Assembly (NCBI GenBank): GCA_036971715.1
Contig: JAVHJL010000002.1
Span: 3,814,501 to 3,878,500 of the forward strand
Source of the DNA: Arthrobotrys musiformis
Lineage: Eukaryota; Ascomycota; Orbiliomycetes; Orbiliales; Orbiliaceae
Direction of reading: 5' to 3'
DNA length: 64,000 bases
In this document: positions 51,310-62,850 of the stretch, one piece after another
Layout of the letters: each line of letters begins with the position of its first letter
Position numbering within the stretch: position 1 is the stretch's first letter
Position numbers and translations under genes: made by a program
Notes under the pieces: model-generated
The model's input: only the letters and a program-made list of their open reading frames with translations
What the model was told of the DNA's origin: nothing
The model's database searches: none

Positions 51310-52462
51310 TTAAGGTGATATTTTGTTTTTTGTTTTTAGGGCATAAGGAATTTTTTGCCCCATGTTCTCCTCCACAATTAATGCATTTGTATTTTATATG
51401 GTCACAGGACTTTTTATTTTCCTGGCATATATTACACAAATGATTAATTGTTTTGTGTTTTCCAGCACAAATTTCGCAGGCTGATTCATTTCTGCAATTT
51501 AATGCATAGTGGCCAGTTTTTTGACAATTTGTACATCTATTGTTTCCAGAGAATTTAATATATCTTTCTGTTTTGAGTTTTTCACCTCCTAGAAAAATAT
51601 ATCCTCTGTTTTGTGTTTCTATTGCCTCCATTTTTGTTTTTGTGGCAATTACTATAGAAGAGAATTTCTTCCCTTCTAATTTTTCCTCCTTAATCAACCA
51701 TCTCGGATTGTTAACCAATTTGATTGTGTTGTCTGTTTCCACCTCTTTTTTGAGATCTTCCATTTTTTGATCTCTAGAAATCCCGTGTACAACTAAGAAC
51801 CCCCAGCTCTCTATTTTGGAAGGTCTTTGTATGTGTTCATCTATTTTGATGAGTTCTTGATAGATTTCTTCTTTGTATTCCAGAATATCTTCTTTTTTGG
51901 TGTTCTCATGGGTAATCAAAATTAGATTCCCTTTTGGATTTAGAGAAATCCCAGAAATAATTAATTCTGGGTTATTGGGCTTCTCTTTGAGAATTTTATT
52001 TATTTTTTCTCTGAAGATATTTGGTTTTTGGATGGGAGGTTCCGTGGTACTTCTGGGAATAATTAACCTTCGTTGGTTAATTGATATTTTTGAATTTTGT
52101 GGATTTTGTGGATTTTGTAGATTTTGCGTTTTATGCGTTTTTTGGTGTTTTTGGGTTATTTCCTGTTTTTTTGGTGTTTTTGATGTTTTCTGGGCGATTT
52201 GGGCGTATGTCTTTTTTGTGTTGTTTCTCTCCAACTCTCTTATTTCCTGCTTTAGGTCTTCTACCTCCTGTACTCTTTCTTTTAGAAGGTCATTCAACCT
52301 TTTAATTTCCAGAAACAGATCTTCTCTATTTATTTCTTCCCTTGAATCAATTGTATCTACCGATACCTGTCTTCTCTGTCTTTTTTTGTGGTGAACAGGT
52401 TTAAAACCCTGTGTCGCTAATACTAGTTCATCCAAAGATGAACTAGTTGGTATGTTCTCCAT
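51302..52462 (-). CDS. LINE ORF1 protein: coiled-coil, zinc-knuckle RNA-binding protein
   Basis: 386 residues. The N-terminus is basic (HHKKRQRRQ near 25-33), followed by a heptad-rich Glu/Leu/Lys stretch at about 41-82 likely to form a coiled coil, then a Lys/Gln/Asn-rich linker. Three Cys/His knuckles end the protein: CX2CX4HX4C near 309-322 (CTNCQKTGHYALNC), CX2CX3HX6C near 327-341, and CX2CX3HX6C near 363-377. By analogy with LINE and retroviral gag proteins it should bind the element RNA and form a particle with ORF2. The start is the first ATG, 253 bases inside the element. The mutated copies at 249, 38317 and 44658 start at the same codon, which supports this choice. Confidence 0.92.
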   Translation of the reverse strand: MENIPTSSSLDELVLATQGFKPVHHKKRQRRQVSVDTIDSREEINREDLFLEIKRLNDLLKERVQEVEDLKQEIRELERNNTKKTYAQIAQKTSKTPKKQEITQKHQKTHKTQNLQNPQNPQNSKISINQRRLIIPRSTTEPPIQKPNIFREKINKILKEKPNNPELIISGISLNPKGNLILITHENTKKEDILEYKEEIYQELIKIDEHIQRPSKIESWGFLVVHGISRDQKMEDLKKEVETDNTIKLVNNPRWLIKEEKLEGKKFSSIVIATKTKMEAIETQNRGYIFLGGEKLKTERYIKFSGNNRCTNCQKTGHYALNCRNESACEICAGKHKTINHLCNICQENKKSCDHIKYKCINCGGEHGAKNSLCPKNKKQNITLNE

Positions 52463-52715
52463 TTTTAAAACTAACCTTTAAAAGGTTTAGTTTAAATTAA
52501 GCGAGAACCCCCTTTTTTTTTTTTTTTGTGTGGTAGACGATCGCAAATATCTTTATATTTTTATGTCGTGATTATTTTCTATCGGTCTTTGTATGCTTTT
52601 TTACTTTGTAGTATTTTTGATCAATTTTTTCCGCTCTTTCGATTGGTGTACTTTTATTTGGTTTTGGATACTCCGTTCAAAAGTTATGGGGGGGTCGGTA
52701 TTTTCGAAGTTCGTT
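52463..52715 (-). promoter_or_regulatory. LINE 5' UTR, presumed internal promoter region
   Basis: 253 bases between the element's first bases (AACGAACTTCG) and the ORF1 ATG, conserved in L-A, L-B and L-C. LINEs carry an internal promoter here by necessity. I see a G/C-homopolymer run and an A-run of varying length between copies, but no motif I can name. Confidence 0.45.
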
Positions 52716-53372
52716 CCTAAAAATTATATAAATTACTTAAAAAAATTATATTAAATAAAAAAAGAAATTTTTTTAATAAATTCTAAAATAAAATTAATAG
52801 TTAATTAAAAATCTATTATTAACTTAATATTATTTACTATTTTTAAATAAATAAATAAATTAAATATATTAATATTATAATAAAACAATATTTTAGAACT
52901 TATATTACTATTAATAAAACAACTAAGTAATATAACTATTTTTAGTTAAATATTTTTATAATAATAAAATATTTAATACTATTAATATTTCATTATTTGC
53001 TATAAATTATAGTTGGAATTTAATTATCTTTAAATTTTAAAAATTTAAGAAACTTGCTAAAAAATAAAAAGTTATAGAATTTATTTAATAAATATTAAAT
53101 TTATAAAAAATTTTATATATAAAAATCAACCATATTATACAAATATAATAGGAATAAGTAAATAAATAATAATATCCAATATTTAAATATAAAAAAAAAG
53201 ACTATATTTAGTTTAATATACAAAATATCAAAATAACTAAATCTTACTCTAAATTATCCAATAAAATAAAAAGACTATTTTAAATCCTTAAATCCATAAA
53301 AAAACAAACATATAAACTAAAATTTTTTTTATTAATAAAAATCTATTTTATTTTCTATATTAATTTACTTTA

Positions 53373-54037
53373 TGTTACACCTTGGTCAGGTCTCCTTGGC
53401 AGGATTCCCAAACAAGCCTAGCACCTTGCTGGTTTCTCAACTCTATTGGTTCAGATCTCTTAGAGGGAACAATCAGTATTCGGTGGAACTAATAAAGTTG
53501 TATATAGAAAGTATAACACAGTAGAATAAGTAAAAGACTTATAGGACTATTTCAAGGCTTTACTATTGAATAGTAAATTAGTAAAGGTAAGTTGACTGAT
53601 GGGGTTCCAAAAAAAGATCTAAGAACTACTATTGCTTAAGGGAATCTTAAATATATGATGAAGTTTTTATACAAAAAATAAATTGCATATAAAATTATTG
53701 TTTGTTTGGTTGCTTGTTGCTTGTTTTTTAGAGATAAGTACATTGATGAGTAATGAGATGTTGTACATGTGTTGTGACAAATATTACATAAGAAATGGGA
53801 TGGACCAGTGGCTAAGATTTCCACTGGTCGAACAAAACTGAATGTGTTGTGTCAAATAACACATTCTACATGATGCAGGAAATAGATTCATTCCCTTTGA
53901 ACGAATGTTTACAAGATGAATAAACAAATTATGAACTAAATCTTTCTGTGGGATAATTGAAATGCAGAATTAGAAGCATGTTTGTCGCGCCAAGCCGTAT
54001 GCCTAATTGGGAACAGTCATATGGTGTGGGCGTGACA
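53373..54037 (-). repeat. Solo GypsyA LTR with 5-bp target duplication
   Basis: 665 bp from TGTTACACCTTGG to GTGGGCGTGACA, which is the reverse orientation of the LTR at 11555. It is flanked by CTTTA at 53368-53372 and 54038-54042. GypsyB copy d has the uninterrupted site near 6001 (GTTTTATATAGTATTAG). No internal sequence remains, so it results from LTR-LTR recombination. It is almost free of RIP-like change and is the best LTR consensus in the window. The ORF inside it (53636-53824) is a chance frame. Confidence 0.92.
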
Positions 54038-54897
54038 CTTTATATAATACTAACAAACACTTTTTTTAATTAAAATTATAAAAAATAACCTATACCTATT
54101 ATAATCAACAACAAAAAAAAATACAAAATTAAAAAAATTTTAGACTTACAATTATACTACTATAAATTTTAGTATCTTATTTAGTAAAAAAATTAGAACA
54201 AATTTATTTAATAATTTATATTTAATATTATTTATACTTAAGAATTATTTAACAATTTCCATAAATCCTATTTTAATTAACCTAATTTTAATACCTAATT
54301 TTTTTTAATTTTATTACATTCCTTCTCTACAATAAAAAAAAATTAAGTGAATTAATCAAAAAACCTTAACTTCCTAATATTATCTAAGAAATATTTTTAA
54401 ATTTTAGTTTATTTAAACCTTAAATATTAAAAATTATATATCTTAACTTATACTAAAAAATTTTTTACCTATAAATAAAACTAGCTAAAACTACTTAATA
54501 TAATTTTTTATTAATAAATAAACCTCTAAACTTGAGATAATAAATAATTCTATAACAATAATTTTATAAAAAATCAATTATTTAATAAAATAACAAATCT
54601 TAATTTAAAATTTAATAAAAAATCCCTAGAATTTAATAATACTAATAAATCCATACTAAATTTTACCAGAATAAATATCTAACATTATGATATAATAGCA
54701 AAAGAAACTCCAAAATCAAATATTCCAGAACAAAATTCTAAAAAATTAAAACTTTTAAAAATTATACAAAAAAACAGCTACCAAAAATTCATACCACCAA
54801 AAATTAGCAAACAATACCAACAAAGTAAAAAACCTACCTCTATACTAAATATTAAAATAAAACATTAATAAAATATTAATACTAAAAAAAAAGATTA

Positions 54898-55512
54898 TAT
54901 AACAAAGCAATCCTAACAAAAAAAACTCTAAGCAAAAATCCAAACAACCAGAGAAGTTTTTAGAATAATTATAGAAAATATTTAAGTAATATTATAATTA
55001 AAAAAAAAAACCATACAACATAATACAACCTATAAACCCAAAATAAGAAAATACCCAGATCCAAATTTCAAAATATAAAAAACAATATTAATAGTATTAA
55101 TTCAATATATACAGCAAAAAGCCTATTTAGGTCTTTACCCTATATAAACTTCTAAACTATCAAAAAACAATACATATCCAATTCAATACCCTACATATCC
55201 AAATATCTAATTCAGATTTATTTCTTATTTAATTCAATATTTTATATCCAAATATTTAATTTATAATTTTATATCCTATCCAATTCAACACTATATCCCC
55301 AAATAACCATTTCACAATCTTATCTCCTATCCAATTCAATATATTATTTTTTTATTATTTGTTTATTTAACTCATTATACTCACTATCATATATTTAAAA
55401 ACCAAATAATAATTTAAATATCAATCTATATTCACATTAGTACACTATTCTTGCCTTGTGACATTTATGTATTACCTTAATATCTTGACTAATCTCTATA
55501 CGATTTCTTACA
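54898..55512 (+). repeat. GypsyB 3' LTR (copy f)
   Basis: 615 bp from TATAACAAAGCAAT (originally TGTAACAAAG) to GATTTCTTACA, plus orientation, parallel to 7681-8298. Minus-strand GypsyB sequence starts directly after it. Confidence 0.85.
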
Positions 55513-58500
55513 AATTGTATAAAAATTTAACTATCTTCACATAAATTTTTATAAATTATTAATAAAAATTTATAAAATTTAAAAAAAATTATATTTTTTT
55601 AACAATTCTAAATCTTTTTTTCAATTTTTTTTAATCAAATATATTTTAAATTTTAACAAAATTTATTTTAATTTTATTACTTTCAATAATATATCCTAAA
55701 AATTTAATCTTTTTAATAAAAAATTTATATTTAAAAAATTTAATATAGAATTTTATTTTCTACAATATTTTAATAATTTTTTTTATATATAAATATATTC
55801 TTTTTTTAAATTATTATAAATATAAATATTATTGAAATAAATTATATAAAATTTATTTAAAAAAAGTTATAAAACTTCATTAATATAGATTTAAAAAACA
55901 ATTAAAATATTTATTAATTTAAAATTTATTATTTATTATTTAAAATATTTATATTTAATATAAAAAATTATTTTTTCTTTATTTCTTTTAATTATTCTAA
56001 AACAATTATAAACACTATAAATATTTAATTAAATAAAATACTTAATTTTTTTTAAATTAATCTAAAATTTTATTAATTTATAGCAAAAAATATTAATTTT
56101 TAATAATAATAATATTAAGTTTTTTTAATTTATATAAAATCATAATCTACCATCCTTTTTAAAAAATAAATAAAATAAGTATTTTTTATAAATTATTAAA
56201 TTTTTAAATAAATCTTTTAATCATATTTTTTTTAATTTAAAATTTAAAAATCTTAAAGTATTCTTCACTCATTAATTTTAATAATTTTTAAATAAATTAA
56301 ATTTTTAGTAATATAAAAATTTTCATATTTTTTTTTATTATAATAATAAGATATTTTTTTTTAAGAAAGTTTTAATAAAGTTTTAAAATTTATTAAAGAG
56401 TTAAGTAATTTTTTTAATTTTAATTATATTAGTAAATATGATTTATTTTTATTTTTTTCCCATAGATAGTAAAAATAAGTTTTTGTTTTATAATTTTTTT
56501 AAAAATTTTCATACTTACAATAATAATTTTAGGTAAATAGTTTATATATATTTAATTATTTTTTTAACTAATATAGATATTATATTTTTTATACTATAAT
56601 TTTTTTTAGATTTAAAGATTTAATAATATTAACAATATTAATATTAATAATCTTTTTATAATCTTAAATCTTTATCTTAAATTAAATTATTTCTTTAATA
56701 AATTCTTTAATTCTATTAAAGTATTTTATAGATTTAAAAAAATTTTTAAAATAAAATAAAAAATCATTTTTAATTATAAATTTACAACTCATATATATTC
56801 CTATATTGCTACTATCCAAACATATAAAAATTTTAATAGGTTTTTAAAAATAGAAATACAAAGTAATAAAATTTTTAATATAAAATTTAAATAATATTTT
56901 AATATTTTCAAAATTTAAATAGGAAAATAAATTCTAAAATGCAAAGGAAATTTGTGGTTTTTTTTGAAATTATAGAATTCTCAAAATAATAGATTAAATC
57001 CTATTTTGTTATATATTACAATTTATAGTTAGGTCTGTTTTTTTTTTTATTTCTTCTTAATGTCTTCTTATAAGTAGTAATTTTAAAAAAATACTATTTT
57101 ATTTTGGATGTTTTTATAAATAAGTTTTTAAATATTCTGGTTTTTGATAAGATAGAGATTGTAAAAAATTTATTAGATTAGTCCTCCCTAGGGCTTTTTG
57201 TTTAAATAATTATTAACAAAGTATTTTCTTTTTCCATAGTACAGACATAATTTTTAAACTCAATATCAGTTTTTTTTTTTTTTTTAATTGTCTTCGAATA
57301 TTTTTAGTAAATTAATCCATAGGTTTAGGATTGAAATAATTGTTTTTTTAGGTTTATTAATTAATATTATTTGTTTTGATTAGTTTTTTTAGTACTAAAG
57401 CTGGGGTATTCTTTTTTTAAATTCCATAATTTATGAGATTTTGGGATTTTTTCTTTACATCCAATATTTACCAATTATTATTAAATTTTTAGTAGAATAA
57501 TATAAATTTATCGAATTTTAAGGGTAATATATTTTTAGTTATTAAAAGTTTTTCTATTTTAATGCATAAATTATTTTGTAGATATATGATTTAGGTTATA
57601 TTGTTATAATTGAGTTTTTTTATTAACTGTTTAAATTTTGTAAAGTATGTTGAGAAGAGTTTATTAGTTTATCTGAGATTTTGTAATTTTTATTCTATGG
57701 TGCTGGTTGGATTGAAATCTTTAAAAACTTTTTTAAATTATATTATAAAATCGGCGTATATAATCTAAAATTATTTTTTTATCGAAATTATATTTATTAA
57801 ATGTTAATTTTATAGGGTTTCTTTTTAATAGGCTAATAATGTAAATAATTTTGGTTTTAAAAATATTTAATTTTTTTTTTTTTATTTATTATTAAATTAA
57901 GTTAAAAAATTCTTTAATTTATAAGGTTTTGTGCTATTGAAAAAATTAAAGTTTGGGAATTTAATTTTATTAAAAATTATTATTAATATAAAAATTATTA
58001 ATTTGTTTTTAAAATATTCAAAAATAGTTATAATGGTTATAATTTGTTTTTCGGAAAATCCAAACAAAATAATAATGGTGTTGTTGCTATTTGATCCTAA
58101 ACCAAATATTTAAATATTAGGTTAATAGGTTGTGAAGTAATAAAGTGTAAGAAATTGTATAAAAATTAGTTGAGATATTAAGGTAATATATAAATGTTAT
58201 AAAGTAAGAGTAGTATATTAGTATAAATATAGATTAATATTTAAATTATTATTTAATTTTTAAATATATGATAGTGAATATAATAATTTAAATAAATAAT
58301 TAATAAAGAAAATAATAAAATAAATTAAATAAAAATTAAATTTAAATTAGATATTTAATTATATAAAATATTAAATTAAATTTACATTAAAATTTTATAA
58401 TTTATTAAATTAAATAGGAGTTAAATCTAAATTAAATATTTAGATATATAAAATATTAAATTAGGTAAAAATTGTTTTTATATAAATTAGAAAGTTTGTG

Positions 58501-58744
58501 TAGGGTAAAGGTTTAAATAAGTTTTATACTATATTTATTAATATAATAATTATAATTTTAAATTATAAGTTTTAAAATTTGGATTTAGATATTTCCTTAT
58601 TTTAAATTTGTGGTTTATGTTATATTATATAGTTTTTCTTCTAATTATAATATTGTTTGGATGTTTCTTATAATTATTCTGAGGGCTTTTCTGATTATCT
58701 AAATTTCTGCTTGGAGTTCATTATGCTAAGATTGCTTTGTTACA
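55513..58744 (-). mobile_element. GypsyB copy e: RT to gag side plus 5' LTR
   Basis: The minus-strand internal region 55513-58145 matches copy b at about 26900-29248, followed by the 5' LTR. The RT motif KIKFLGYII can be read on minus at about 55685-55711, the clearest Ty3/Gypsy RT signature in any GypsyB copy. The left side ends at the LTR of copy f, so copy f probably inserted here. 56900-58100 is less AT-biased than the other copies but has no long frame. Confidence 0.78.
58146..58744 (-). repeat. GypsyB 5' LTR (copy e)
   Basis: 599 bp. The plus-strand start TGTAAGAAATTGTATAAA is intact, and the end is GATTGCTTTGTTACA. It is one of the cleaner GypsyB LTR copies. Confidence 0.85.
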
Positions 58745-60483
58745 AAATATTTAAATTTCTAATGTTATATTATTAGAATTAATAATTAACAATATTTATT
58801 ACTATTATTTAAAAAATATTTAAAAAAAATATTTAATAAAAAATTTTTTATACTAGCTATAAAGTTTTTTTTTGTGATTTTTTATAATAATAAAATAAAA
58901 AATTATATAAAATTAATTTTAAAAAAATTTATAAATAAGTTAAATATAAAATTTAAAATTATATTTCTAAATTAATTTTAAATTATATTTTTAGATAAAA
59001 TATAGTAAAGTTGTAGTTTTATTTTAATATTTTTTTTATTAAAATAAAATTTAAAATTAATTATAAAATATATAATACATTATATATTACTTAATAGTAA
59101 TATAAGATTTTTAATTTAATAAATTTATATTTTAAAGTATATATAATTAAATTATTGGTTAGGTTGATAATCTTTTAATTATTAAATTTTATATATATAT
59201 TTAAGATAAATTAGATTTTTTATAAATTTTTTATTTTAAAATAATATTTTGATTTTATGGTAGTTTTATAGAAAATTTTATAAATTATAAATTTATTTTT
59301 ATAAATATAAAATTTTAAATATTTATACATATTTTTTTTATTATTATTTTTATTAGATTTAGAATATTTTTTTAAATACTTTATTTAGTATTATTTTTTT
59401 ATATATTTAATTTTGTTATATTTAAAATATAAACAAGTTATTTTCTCTTTTTTTTTAATTTTTTTTTTTTAAAATTTTTTTTTTTTTTTTTTATTTATAA
59501 GTTTTAATTTTTTTTTTTTTAATTTTTATTCTTTTAAAAACAATAAACAAACTTTTTTTTTTATTATTAGAAATCTTTATAAGAACTTTTATTAAAAAGC
59601 CCGTAATAAAAGTTTCTTTAATTTATTTTTTCGTATTAAAAATATATTTATTTATCAAAAAAAATTTTAGAAGCTAATTTTAAAAATTTATAAAAATATA
59701 TATTTTTTTGTTTATAATATTAATTATAATAAAGATATGTATATAAAGTTTTATAAAACTATTTTTATAGTTAATATTTAAAAAAAAAAAAATTCTTTTA
59801 AATTACCTTTATTTTTTTTAAAAAGATTTATAATAATAAAATGTTTATTTTTTTTAATTAAAATTTAATTTACCAAATTCCAAATTTTATTTTTTAATAT
59901 TATTTATATTATTATATTTTTAAACTAAAAGTATTATTAAAATGCTTTTATAGTTTTTAATAAAAACTTATCTTAAATCTTTAATATTATAAATTTATTA
60001 ATAATTAAATAATTTAAAAAATAAATTCTCTTACAATTTTTCATTTATTTGTAAATTTTATTTATTTTATAACAAGTTTAATAATTTAATTATTAGAAAA
60101 TCTAAAAGATCTTTTAGCAAAAAGCTTCTTTAATAATTTTATTATATTATTTATAAAATTTTTTTTTATTAGAAAAAAGTTTTAAAATTTTTTTATAATT
60201 ATATTTAAATATACTAATGATCTATTAAAGTAAGTAATAGTAATATTTTAAGAGAATATTTAATAAAACATTTAATAAAATAGTTATTTAAATATAAGGG
60301 TTGTCTGAAGTTAATTAATGCTAATAATGTGTTATTGTTTGAGATTGTATGTAGATTGGGATTTTTTTTTCTTTTAAAAAAGGGGTTAGGGGTAGATAGG
60401 ATCTTGGTAATCCTCCTATTTATATAAGTAGGTTTAATTTTGGCAACTTGGCCATAGTAGCCTTGCAGGCATCTACTATAACA
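58745..60483. other. AT-rich region without recognisable genes
   Basis: About 1.7 kb of homopolymer-rich A/T sequence with no long ORF. A small GC-richer patch at about 60370-60480 (GGGGTTAGGGGTAGATAGG ... GGCAACTTGGCCATAGTAGC) looks like the remnant of something else. I could not assign it. Confidence 0.5.
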
Positions 60484-60599
60484 AAATAAATTATGAATTA
60501 AATCTTTTTGTAAAATAAATGGAGTGTAGAATTAGAAGTATGTTTGTTGTGCTAAGCTATATGCCTAATTGGGACTAGTCATATGGTGTGGGCGTGATA
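60484..60599 (-). repeat. GypsyA LTR end fragment
   Basis: The last 116 bases of the minus-oriented LTR (compare 53925-54037), ending TGGGCGTGATA, with C to T changes. The rest of the LTR is missing. Confidence 0.8.
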
Positions 60600-60758
60600 T
60601 TAAGTATATTCTTATTTTAAATTTATAGATTATATTACATCATATGATTTTTTTTTCAATTATAATATTATTTGGATATTTTTTATAGTCATTTTGAGGG
60701 CTTTGCTGGTTGCTTGGATTTCTGCTTGGAGTTTTTTCTGCTGGTTCTGCTTCGTTAT
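60600..60758 (-). repeat. GypsyB LTR end fragment
   Basis: Matches the right end of the plus-read GypsyB LTR (TTCTGCTTGGAGTT ... TTCGTTATACA), about 158 bases. It is the last repeat before the gene island. Confidence 0.7.
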
Positions 60759-61068
60759 ACACTACATCTATTCATGCACCAACAATAATATCTTTTAATA
60801 ATAGCAATAATATATTTTAATATACATATTTTGAATTTCGAATGTTAAATCTATAAAAATCAATATGATACTCTAGTTAGTCATTATGCATTGCCGTAAT
60901 TGGTCATTATGTGTTGCCGTAAAAGACCTCTTGATCGAAATTTCCTTGATGGTTTGTTATTGGTATTTGGTAAACAAACGGCCTTGTACCTGATCTTGGC
61001 ACGCAGGAAAAAAAAAAAAATCATCACTGTTCAAGCTTTTGGGCCTCCCACAACGTTCCCTCATCAAA
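60759..61068 (+). promoter_or_regulatory. Upstream region of MPP10 at the edge of the AT desert
   Basis: Base composition returns to near balance within these 300 bases. There is a direct repeat TTGCCGTAA (60891-60899 and 60913-60921, with surrounding GTCATTATG). An A run at 61009-61020 lies about 50 bases before the start codon. No TATA box or named motif is certain. Confidence 0.4.
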
Positions 61069-62850
61069 ATGGCAAACCATCTAATTCCTTCCCTACTTCA
61101 CCAGCCATCGGGGAGTCTTAATTCGAATAATGATAACTACCATGGATCGATCTCCTGTACACGATTTTTCCTCAACGCTCTCGCAAAGGCCGAGGACCTC
61201 AACCACAACATCCACACCAATGGCTTCGACGTCGACCAAATATGGATGCAAAGTCAAGTCCTCTTAGGAGCGATCCAGGTGTCTGCGTACCTATCTAGAA
61301 TATCTGAGTGTGATGCGGACCAAGCGCTACCAAAGAAACGCGCAAAGCGCAATAAAACTTTTCAGCCGGGAGAGTCTGTAGGGCCGGACCATAATGTGGT
61401 TGCGGACGATGATCGTGAGCTTATTGGGAGCCGAGTGGATCCAGTTCCCGAGTCCTCTAGTTCTGAATCCGGAGCAGATTCTACGACACTCCTTTCGCGA
61501 AATGGCACTGGATATGCAGGTAGTCGGGATAGGGTCCGTGGGAGGGCACAAGATGAACTGGATGATGGTTTCTTCTCCCTTGACACATTTAATCTTGAAA
61601 CCGAGGGGTTTGAACAAGCGGACGAGCTTGGTAAATCCCTTGGTAGCCTCGATACGGCCATCAATTGGCATGTGGACCCAGATGACGACGATCAGAGCTC
61701 TATCCCGGCCAGCGGTTCCCCCGAAGACCTAGACGACAACCTCATGTACGAAGATTTTTTCCTCCCCCCCGAACACCCTGGAAGGCAGATTGATAAAGCT
61801 GGGGGTGCGCCATTCCGCCTTATGGAAGAAGCTGATCCTATCGATGGCATCGAGGAGATGATGAACGAAATGGAACAAGATTTATTCGACGGCGAATCAT
61901 CTGACCGACAAATCACTTCACTTGGATCCCTCGACGATAGGGATCCCTCTTCCCACAGAAACGCCCAATCCCGACTCAGCGGCCATATACGAGAATTAGA
62001 AAGCGAAAACGTCGGCAAACGGGAATGGACATTGTCTGGGGAAACCAATTCGAAACAGAGACCATTCAACTCTCTTCTCCAAGAGGATTTGGATTTTGAA
62101 AGAATTGGAAAACCAGTGCCTGTTGTCACACAAGAATCGACGACGACGCTGGAAGGAATGATTAAAGGGAGGATTATCGCCGGCAATTTTGACGAAGTGT
62201 TACGTCGAAGTCTAGTGCACCACAATAGATCCCAGCGCTCTGCGGTAGAGCTTGATGATTCAAAGTCGAGGGTGGGATTGGCGGAAGCATATGAGCAGGA
62301 GCATCTCGATAAAGCAACACCTACGCAACTGAAAGGCGCGGACGTGAAACTGGACGCCCTTAGATCTGAAATAAGCGGCTTGCTGTCAACAGTGACCAAT
62401 CAGTTGGATATGCTGAGTTCTTGGCATTTTACACCAAAGGCACCGCAATCAACGCTTTCGGTTGTCCAGGATGTCCGAACGCTCAATATCGAAGAAGTAC
62501 AGGTGAATGCAAATCATCTGTCTATGCCCATGTCGGCTGTACTGGCACCGCAAGAAGTCTACAATCCTTCATCCAAAGAGCACCAGGGCGATGGTGTGGT
62601 AAAAGTTTCTGGAATCCCGATGTCTCATTCGGAGGTGGAAAGGAGTAGGAGAACAAAAGAGAAAGGTCGAAAGAGTCGAGAAGTTTCTGGCAAATCTGGG
62701 GCAGGCAGCCGTGCTGATGAGAACGCTAGAATTTTGAAAACACTTCGGGGAGCTGATGTTGCTGTCATTGGTCAGGATGGCAAGCATGTATCTCTAGGGA
62801 ATTCTCGGCTTGATAAGACTTCGTCATCTGGATCGCGAATCAAACTTTAG
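61069..62850 (+). CDS. MPP10: U3 small nucleolar ribonucleoprotein protein Mpp10
   Basis: 593 residues from the ATG at 61069; an in-frame TTG further upstream is not used. Mpp10 scaffolds Imp3 and Imp4 in the U3 snoRNP of the small-subunit processome and is needed for 18S rRNA processing in the nucleolus. Family signatures in order: LDDGFFSLDTFN near 164-175, an acidic run DPDDDD near 205, MYEDFFLPP near 226, RELESENVGKREWTLSGE and RPFNSLLQEDLDFERIGKP at about 307-350, IKGRIIAGNFDEVLRR near 364-380, HFTPKAPQ near 452, LAPQEVYNPSSKE near 493, and a basic Arg/Lys C-terminus. No intron is needed. Codon use and base composition contrast strongly with the repeats. The N-terminal third is variable in the family, so the exact start is less certain than the rest. 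Confidence 0.9.
   Translation: MANHLIPSLLHQPSGSLNSNNDNYHGSISCTRFFLNALAKAEDLNHNIHTNGFDVDQIWMQSQVLLGAIQVSAYLSRISECDADQALPKKRAKRNKTFQPGESVGPDHNVVADDDRELIGSRVDPVPESSSSESGADSTTLLSRNGTGYAGSRDRVRGRAQDELDDGFFSLDTFNLETEGFEQADELGKSLGSLDTAINWHVDPDDDDQSSIPASGSPEDLDDNLMYEDFFLPPEHPGRQIDKAGGAPFRLMEEADPIDGIEEMMNEMEQDLFDGESSDRQITSLGSLDDRDPSSHRNAQSRLSGHIRELESENVGKREWTLSGETNSKQRPFNSLLQEDLDFERIGKPVPVVTQESTTTLEGMIKGRIIAGNFDEVLRRSLVHHNRSQRSAVELDDSKSRVGLAEAYEQEHLDKATPTQLKGADVKLDALRSEISGLLSTVTNQLDMLSSWHFTPKAPQSTLSVVQDVRTLNIEEVQVNANHLSMPMSAVLAPQEVYNPSSKEHQGDGVVKVSGIPMSHSEVERSRRTKEKGRKSREVSGKSGAGSRADENARILKTLRGADVAVIGQDGKHVSLGNSRLDKTSSSGSRIKL

Larger units (their letters stand above)
46957..52715 (-). mobile_element. 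LINE copy L-D, intact two-ORF non-LTR retrotransposon
   Basis: A 5.76 kb element read on minus: 5' UTR (52463-52715), ORF1 (52462-51302), ORF2 (51309-47272), a 3' UTR of about 315 bp with a purine-rich A/C stretch, a terminal stem-loop and a TAA-repeat tail at 46957. Both ORFs are open to full length. ORF1 with CCHC knuckles and ORF2 ordered endonuclease-RT-RNase H fit the Tad1/I group of LINEs known in fungi. It has almost no RIP-like damage although its relatives are ruined, so it is young, or RIP is weak in this lineage now. Confidence 0.95.
52716..55512 (+). mobile_element. GypsyB copy f, integrase side to 3' LTR, carrying a solo GypsyA LTR
   Basis: 52716-53372 and 54043-54897 form one continuous internal stretch once the solo LTR (53373-54037) and its duplication are removed. 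It parallels copy d (5733-7680). The 3' LTR follows at 54898-55512. LINE L-D truncates the left side. It contains the empty site of the SINE at about 54540, which proves the SINE insertion at 6512. No frame survives. Confidence 0.78.

Noticed and set aside
51540..52394. Plus-strand ORFs of 74-173 codons opposite LINE ORF1
   Set aside because: They are antisense shadows of the intact ORF1. Similar frames appear opposite every LINE copy (for example 406-630, 38474-38698, 44729-45088), and their Phe/Leu-rich composition simply reflects the Lys/Gln-rich sense strand.
1..60000. Mitochondrial DNA as the source of the extreme AT content
   Set aside because: There are no mitochondrial genes, while LTR elements, LINEs, a MULE and RIP-type transitions all point to nuclear DNA, and the stretch is continuous with nuclear ribosomal genes.
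60375..60400. Telomere-like G-rich repeat
   Set aside because: GGGGTTAGGGG is a single occurrence with no tandem TTAGGG run.
61362..62399. Antisense and overlapping ORFs within MPP10 (up to 235 codons)
   Set aside because: The plus-strand frame holds the whole chain of Mpp10 signatures. The others are open only because the gene is GC-balanced and has few chance stops.
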